From: Myxococcales bacterium
GTDB taxonomy: Bacteria > Myxococcota_A > Polyangia > Polyangiales > Polyangiaceae
DNA length: 64,000 nt
Direction: 5' to 3'
NCBI GenBank assembly: GCA_016712525.1
Contig: JADJQX010000001.1
Coordinates: 2,170,001-2,234,000 of the forward strand
Position numbers and translations under genes: made by a program. The notes under the pieces were generated by a model. It had not been told where the DNA came from, ran no database searches, and saw nothing but the letters and a program-made list of their open reading frames with translations. Positions within the stretch are counted from its first letter, which is position 1; the number at the start of each line of letters is the position of its first letter. Positions 60,607 through 64,000 of the stretch are shown in pieces.

Positions 60607-62115
60607 TCAGGGCAATTTGAACCGCGTGTTCGTCTCGCGGAGGCTCTTCACGAGAGCCGCGGCTTTCTCGGCGGTGATCTGGCCGGCGGCGCGCTGCCTC
60701 TCCACGAGAGACTCTTTGGCCTTGATGAGCTCGGTGTACGTGCGCGGCGGATGCCCGAGCGTGCGTACGGCCTCGTCGTGCACGTCGCGGACGTCGCGCG
60801 CGATCTCGAGCGCGTTCGTGTAGAGCTTCGGGTCGCGGTAGTGCGTGACGAGAGCCGAGGCCATGAGCCCCGGGCAGGTGCGGCATTTCCCGATGTGCGG
60901 AGCGGCTTTGGCCTCGTTGAAGGTCTGGTCTCCGGGGTAGCGCAGCGAGGCCGTGAAGAGCTGCGAGTAGAAGTTCGCGCGGGCCTCGTCGAAGGCGCGC
61001 CACTCGTTCGTGTCGTTGGCCCACGCGCTCTCGGTGCGCCCACCCACCGAGAAGCTCGCGCGGAGGTCGTGGGCGAGCACGTCTTGCACGCGGTGCCCCC
61101 ACTCGTGGAAGAGGGTCTCCATCTCGTCGGGCGAGCCGAGCTTCCAGTTGGCCGGGATGCGGAAGACGCCCGCGTCGTAGCTCGCGGTAGCGACGTCGGC
61201 GAGCTCGAAGCGGACGCCCTGCGTGATCCGCGCCGCGACCTCGGGCCCGTACGCTTGCACGAGCATCGCGTGCAGCTTGGCGCGCGCCCGCTCGAGCTGG
61301 GTCATGAGGTCCCCCAAGTAGAGCGTGAGGAACACGGTGCCGCCCGGCTTGGGGATCCGGAACGACGTCGTGTCTTGCATGCCCGGTGCGTCGAGGCTCG
61401 TCCCCTGCACGCGGTAGTCGCGGCCGACCTTGTCGGGAGGCACGAGCAGATCGAACGCCTTGGTCTCGCGCTCGGCGTCGATCGAGAAGGCCTTGTTCGC
61501 GCCGATGGAGAAGACGGCTCGGGCGCGCGCCGGGGCCCACGCGCCGGTCTTCGGATCGCGCATGACCGCGGTCAGGTTCAAGCGGGCCGAGGGGAGCGCC
61601 ACTGTCGTGCGCTTGGACGTCTCTCCCGGCGCCAACGGGACCTCCCGATCGACGGCGAGTGTGAAGGCGCCCGAGCCGATCGGGAACGCCACGCCTGGCA
61701 CGCGTGTCGCCTGCGTGACGCTCACGCTCTTCACGACGACCTGCGATTTTGCCTTCGGATCGACGCCGACCTCGAAGAGCGCGTCGCCGCTCGCGTCGGT
61801 CGTGCGCTCGAGCGAGGCCCCGCGGCTCGTGACCACGACCTTGGCGCCCACGACCTTGGCCGCCCCGAGCTGCACGGTGACCCCGAGCTTCACCTTCGAC
61901 GTCGGGCAGTACTTGGGATCACCCGCGCACATGCATGCCGCCATGTTGGGGGCCTTCTGGCAGCGCTTGCACAGCTCCGTCGAGCCCGCGCCGAAGTCGG
62001 CGCAGTCGAGCATGTCGTCGGGTGTCTGCGCGTGCGCCGGAACGAGCGCGCCGAGGATCGCCCAGGCGGAGGCGACCGCAGCACGGAGGAGGCGAGGCAG
62101 CGACGCGCGGGCCAT
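60607..62115 (-). CDS. Secreted zinc metallopeptidase-like protein
   Basis: 502 residues. Signal peptide ends VPAHAQ. A Cys-rich N-terminal module (LDCADFGAGSTELCKRCQKAPNMAACMCAGDPKYCP) is followed by beta-rich regions to about residue 290, then an FHEWGHRVQDV motif with His337, Glu338 and His341 (HEXXH) and a candidate third Zn ligand Glu377 in WRAFDEARANFYS, i.e. a gluzincin-like arrangement. The C-terminus is helical. It probably cleaves proteins outside the cytoplasm. ATG 62115 gives a good signal peptide; no Shine-Dalgarno is visible. An ATGCA/TGCAT dyad lies just upstream at 62118-62132. Substrates unknown. Confidence 0.85.
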   Translation of the reverse strand: MARASLPRLLRAAVASAWAILGALVPAHAQTPDDMLDCADFGAGSTELCKRCQKAPNMAACMCAGDPKYCPTSKVKLGVTVQLGAAKVVGAKVVVTSRGASLERTTDASGDALFEVGVDPKAKSQVVVKSVSVTQATRVPGVAFPIGSGAFTLAVDREVPLAPGETSKRTTVALPSARLNLTAVMRDPKTGAWAPARARAVFSIGANKAFSIDAERETKAFDLLVPPDKVGRDYRVQGTSLDAPGMQDTTSFRIPKPGGTVFLTLYLGDLMTQLERARAKLHAMLVQAYGPEVAARITQGVRFELADVATASYDAGVFRIPANWKLGSPDEMETLFHEWGHRVQDVLAHDLRASFSVGGRTESAWANDTNEWRAFDEARANFYSQLFTASLRYPGDQTFNEAKAAPHIGKCRTCPGLMASALVTHYRDPKLYTNALEIARDVRDVHDEAVRTLGHPPRTYTELIKAKESLVERQRAAGQITAEKAAALVKSLRETNTRFKLP

Positions 62116-62201
62116 CCATGCAGGAAATGCATCGCTCGTGCCGCGCTCGAAAATACGGTGGCCCCCGGGGTGGGCGCGCAAGGGCTGCGCACGTGCGCAC
62201 G

Positions 62202-62525
62202 CTACCGCTCGTAGAGCACGGTCATCGGCGGGCGGGCCGCGACCCAGGCTTCGACGTGCGTCCACGTAGCTTCGTCCCACGTGGAGGTCCCCACGAAGGT
62301 GACGATCCGCTTCACGTCGGGCGTGCGGTCGAGGACCTCGCCGATGGTCTCGAGCTGCGTGAGGTCGCGGACCGTTAGGGCGTGCGTGACGACGTGGGTG
62401 GGCTCCGGCGCTGGCGCGGGGCTCGGAGGCTCGGGGAGCGGGTCGATGGTCGCCTCGAAGGCGCATCCGGTCATGAGCGAGACGAGGGTGATGCCAAGGG
62501 CGACGGTGAGCGTGCGGAGCTTCAT
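62202..62525 (-). CDS. Small lipoprotein
   Basis: 107 residues. MKLRTLTVALGITLVSLMTGC gives a lipobox MTGC with Cys at 21. A Pro-rich linker (PLPEPPSPAPAPEP) follows, then a short domain, THVVTHALTVRDLTQLETIGEVLDRTPDVKRIVTFVGTSTWDEATWTHVEAWVA, possibly a small alpha/beta fold. GAGAGGA precedes the ATG at 62525; an upstream ATG at 62570 is less likely since it precedes a charged, non-signal region. It is 86 bp from the metallopeptidase start. Function unknown. Confidence 0.75.
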   Translation of the reverse strand: MKLRTLTVALGITLVSLMTGCAFEATIDPLPEPPSPAPAPEPTHVVTHALTVRDLTQLETIGEVLDRTPDVKRIVTFVGTSTWDEATWTHVEAWVAARPPMTVLYER

Positions 62526-62721
62526 GGGGTTCCTCTCAGCGGGGATGTCACCTCTCTTTGCAGCGGCCATGCCTGCCTGCGGACGTCGAATTCGTTCGTA
62601 TATTCAATGGTTTGTGGGGGATGGCCATGTGTCGGTACAGGGCCCGCGTGTGTACCGGTGCAGGGCTCGGTACGGCGCACGGAGGGGTGCGTGGGCGCGC
62701 GGGTTTGCCTATGCTGCGGGC

Positions 62722-63432
62722 ATGTTCGGCCGGCGAGCGTGGTGGGGCCCGATGCTGATGGTGATGGCGACCTCGGGGTGCGCCTCGGGGCCGTTCGCTC
62801 TCGAGGTTCGGCACGCGGGCAAGCTCGATCCCGAGAAAGACGAGCGAGTCGCGGACGAGGCGCAGTCCCTCCCGTGGGATGGCGACTACGAGGACATCCT
62901 CGTGACGAACGAGCTGCCGCCCGGCGTCACCCTCGAGAAGGGGGTGCTCTCGGCGGCGAGCGATCGCTTCGTCGTTCTCGGGGACGTGCGGAGCCACATG
63001 GATGACACGCGCCAGGTCGCGTTCGCCAAGTCCGTCTTTTGGTACGAGTCGATGCACGAGTCGCACGGGGCGGGGCGCGACGTGTTCTGCAAGGTGCAGA
63101 CCCCGCTCCGCACGCTCACGCTCGGGATCTTCGCGCTCGTCTCTCCCACGAGCTGGCCGTGTTACGTGCTCTACACGAAGAAGCTGTCGACGAACGCGGC
63201 CATCCACCGCGGCGAGCTCCGGCGCGCGGCGCGGGCGATGGGCGGAAACCTCGTGCTTTTGACGGAGCTCGCGGCGGAGCAGCAGTCGTACGTGACTGGC
63301 TACGGCGTCCGCACGGGCACGGCGAGCGAGTCGGTGCCGGGGGCGTCGGCGCACGCGTGGATTCTCGTCGACAAGTCGCGAGGGAAGGGCGCACCGGCCC
63401 CGACCGTGGCGCCGCCACCACCTTCGCCCTGA
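62722..63432 (+). CDS. Lipoprotein of unknown function
   Basis: 236 residues. MFGRRAWWGPMLMVMATSGC, lipobox TSGC (Cys20). The domain has strands with DGDYEDILVTNELPPGVTLEKGVLSAASDRFVVLGDVR, a short Cys motif (DVFCKV), a hydrophobic segment with PTSWPCYVLYTKKL, and a RGELRRAARAMGGNLVLLTELAAEQQSYVTGYGVRTG segment, ending in a Pro-rich tail. No family recognised. ATG 62722 fits the signal sequence. The 196-bp gap upstream contains an AT-rich patch with a possible -10 (TATATT at 62599-62604). Convergent with the tRNA gene. Confidence 0.78.
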   Translation: MFGRRAWWGPMLMVMATSGCASGPFALEVRHAGKLDPEKDERVADEAQSLPWDGDYEDILVTNELPPGVTLEKGVLSAASDRFVVLGDVRSHMDDTRQVAFAKSVFWYESMHESHGAGRDVFCKVQTPLRTLTLGIFALVSPTSWPCYVLYTKKLSTNAAIHRGELRRAARAMGGNLVLLTELAAEQQSYVTGYGVRTGTASESVPGASAHAWILVDKSRGKGAPAPTVAPPPPSP

Positions 63433-63471
63433 GGGCGCGTGCGGCTACCGACGTCCACGACGGGAGGCGTC

Positions 63472-63559
63472 TGGCGGAGGAGGAGAGATTCGAACTCCCG
63501 GTGGGTTGCCCCACGGCGGTTTTCAAAACCGCTGCCTTAGACCACTCGGCCACTCCTCC
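63472..63559 (-). tRNA. tRNA-Ser (anticodon UGA)
   Basis: Reads on the minus strand from 63559: acceptor GGAGGAG, D-arm with AGTGGTCTAAG, anticodon stem-loop CGGTTTTGAAAACCG with anticodon TGA, a long variable arm (CGTGGGGCAACCCACC) typical of class II tRNA-Ser, T-arm GGGAG-TTCGAAT-CTCTC, 3' acceptor CTCCTCC, discriminator G and encoded CCA (63474-63472). All stems pair. It decodes UCA and wobble UCN codons. It is the only RNA gene found in the window; 40 bp separate it from the lipoprotein gene. Confidence 0.96.
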
Positions 63560-63740
63560 GGCGAGCCAGCGAACCGGCCGCACACCTACAATTCCACTGG
63601 TCGAGGGCCCGTGTCGAGCCCTTCGTTCACCGGGGTCGCTCGCGTGGGGAGGCATGCCGTCGCGGGAGTGGACGCGAGTGTGGGGGGGCGGAGGGGCTTC
63701 GGCGGTGCATCGTCGCCGCGCCCGAAGAATCGGCGGGCCT

Positions 63741-64000
63741 TCAGAACGTGTCGACCACCACGTTGTCGACGAACGTCTTCGCGGTCCCTTGGGCGTTGCC
63801 GACGTACGGCGCTCCGAAGCGGAGGTACGCGGACTCGTAGGCCGAACGCGGGAACGAGAGCGGCGGTGAGGTCGAGCCGCCGACGGTGGCGGTGACGTCG
63901 ACCGAGAAGGTGCCGGGGACGAACGTGAGCGTGACGTTCTGCCACTTTCCGACGGTGAGCGGAACGGCGACGGCTTCGAGGAGGTTGCCGCCGTCGGGTT
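63741..64000 (-). CDS. C-terminal part of an exported lectin/LamG-like protein (cut by window end)
   Basis: An open frame without a start inside the window runs from the right edge to a TGA at 63741. The 85 or so visible residues read as beta-sandwich strands: VPLTVGKWQNVTLTFVPGTFSVDVTATVGG, then YLRFGAPYVGNAQG, and the last strand KTFVDNVVVDTF. This resembles the end of concanavalin-like or LamG-type carbohydrate-binding domains. G/C bias at third positions is strong and no stop occurs in frame. The 181-bp stretch between it and the tRNA shows nothing else. Confidence 0.65.
   Translation of the reverse strand, partial: PDGGNLLEAVAVPLTVGKWQNVTLTFVPGTFSVDVTATVGGSTSPPLSFPRSAYESAYLRFGAPYVGNAQGTAKTFVDNVVVDTF

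Overview
The window looks like chromosomal DNA of a high-GC Gram-negative bacterium of the phylum Myxococcota, most likely class Polyangia. The evidence is very strong G/C bias at third codon positions, a secreted protein with a MYXO-CTERM-like tail (8395-10146), an AgmX/PglI-type domain fused to VIT and vWA domains (49296-52862), a giant Ser/Thr kinase with AAA and TPR-like parts, OmpA proteins with thrombospondin type 3 repeats, and an unusually high number of lipoproteins with Pro/Ser/Asp-rich linkers. No phage, IS element, CRISPR array or rRNA operon was seen. There is one tRNA gene, tRNA-Ser(UGA), near the right end.

Layout. 0-10 kb: a lipoprotein hydrolase, a SirB1-like protein, then a translationally coupled signalling pair (response regulator with an EAL c-di-GMP phosphodiesterase domain, and a hybrid histidine kinase with an HNOBA-like sensor), an Old Yellow Enzyme, and a large anchored protein with a His/Cys pair. 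10-22 kb: a TetR/FAD-oxidoreductase divergent pair with a clear operator, small hypothetical proteins, a SdhC-like cytochrome b subunit next to a five-heme lipoprotein cytochrome c, a glutathione peroxidase lipoprotein, an acyl-CoA dehydrogenase facing a MarR regulator, and a beta-barrel protein. 22-28.5 kb: a GldA/GldF/GldG-like ABC exporter operon with a DUF4340 protein, preceded by a near-consensus promoter and a strongly folded leader. 28.5-37.3 kb: a leftward array of EphD-like hydrolase/SDR fusion, MerR regulator, flavin oxidase and Ser/Thr kinase-ATPase, joined by 4-bp overlaps and headed by a MerR-type promoter. 37-49 kb: envelope genes (OmpA, DUF481, manA operon; Uup-like ABC-F ATPase; second OmpA with a coupled repeat lipoprotein; esterase). 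49-64 kb: the VIT/vWA/AgmX/DUF2135 protein, a zinc-ribbon/lipoprotein pair, a GtrA/GT21 glycosyltransferase pair, an orphan MqsA-like regulator, more lipoproteins, a secreted metallopeptidase and a gene cut by the window end.

How the parts fit. Most products act in the cell envelope (lipoproteins, barrels, OmpA, exporter, glycosyltransferase) or in signal transduction (c-di-GMP, phosphorelay, Ser/Thr kinase). The parts that most deserve follow-up are the MerR-controlled array at 28.5-37.3 kb, the structured leader of the Gld-like operon, the hairpin that buries the ribosome binding site of the EAL regulator, and a short TGCA-rich palindromic element recurring in gene gaps. All functional calls come from reading motifs by eye; no database search was run.
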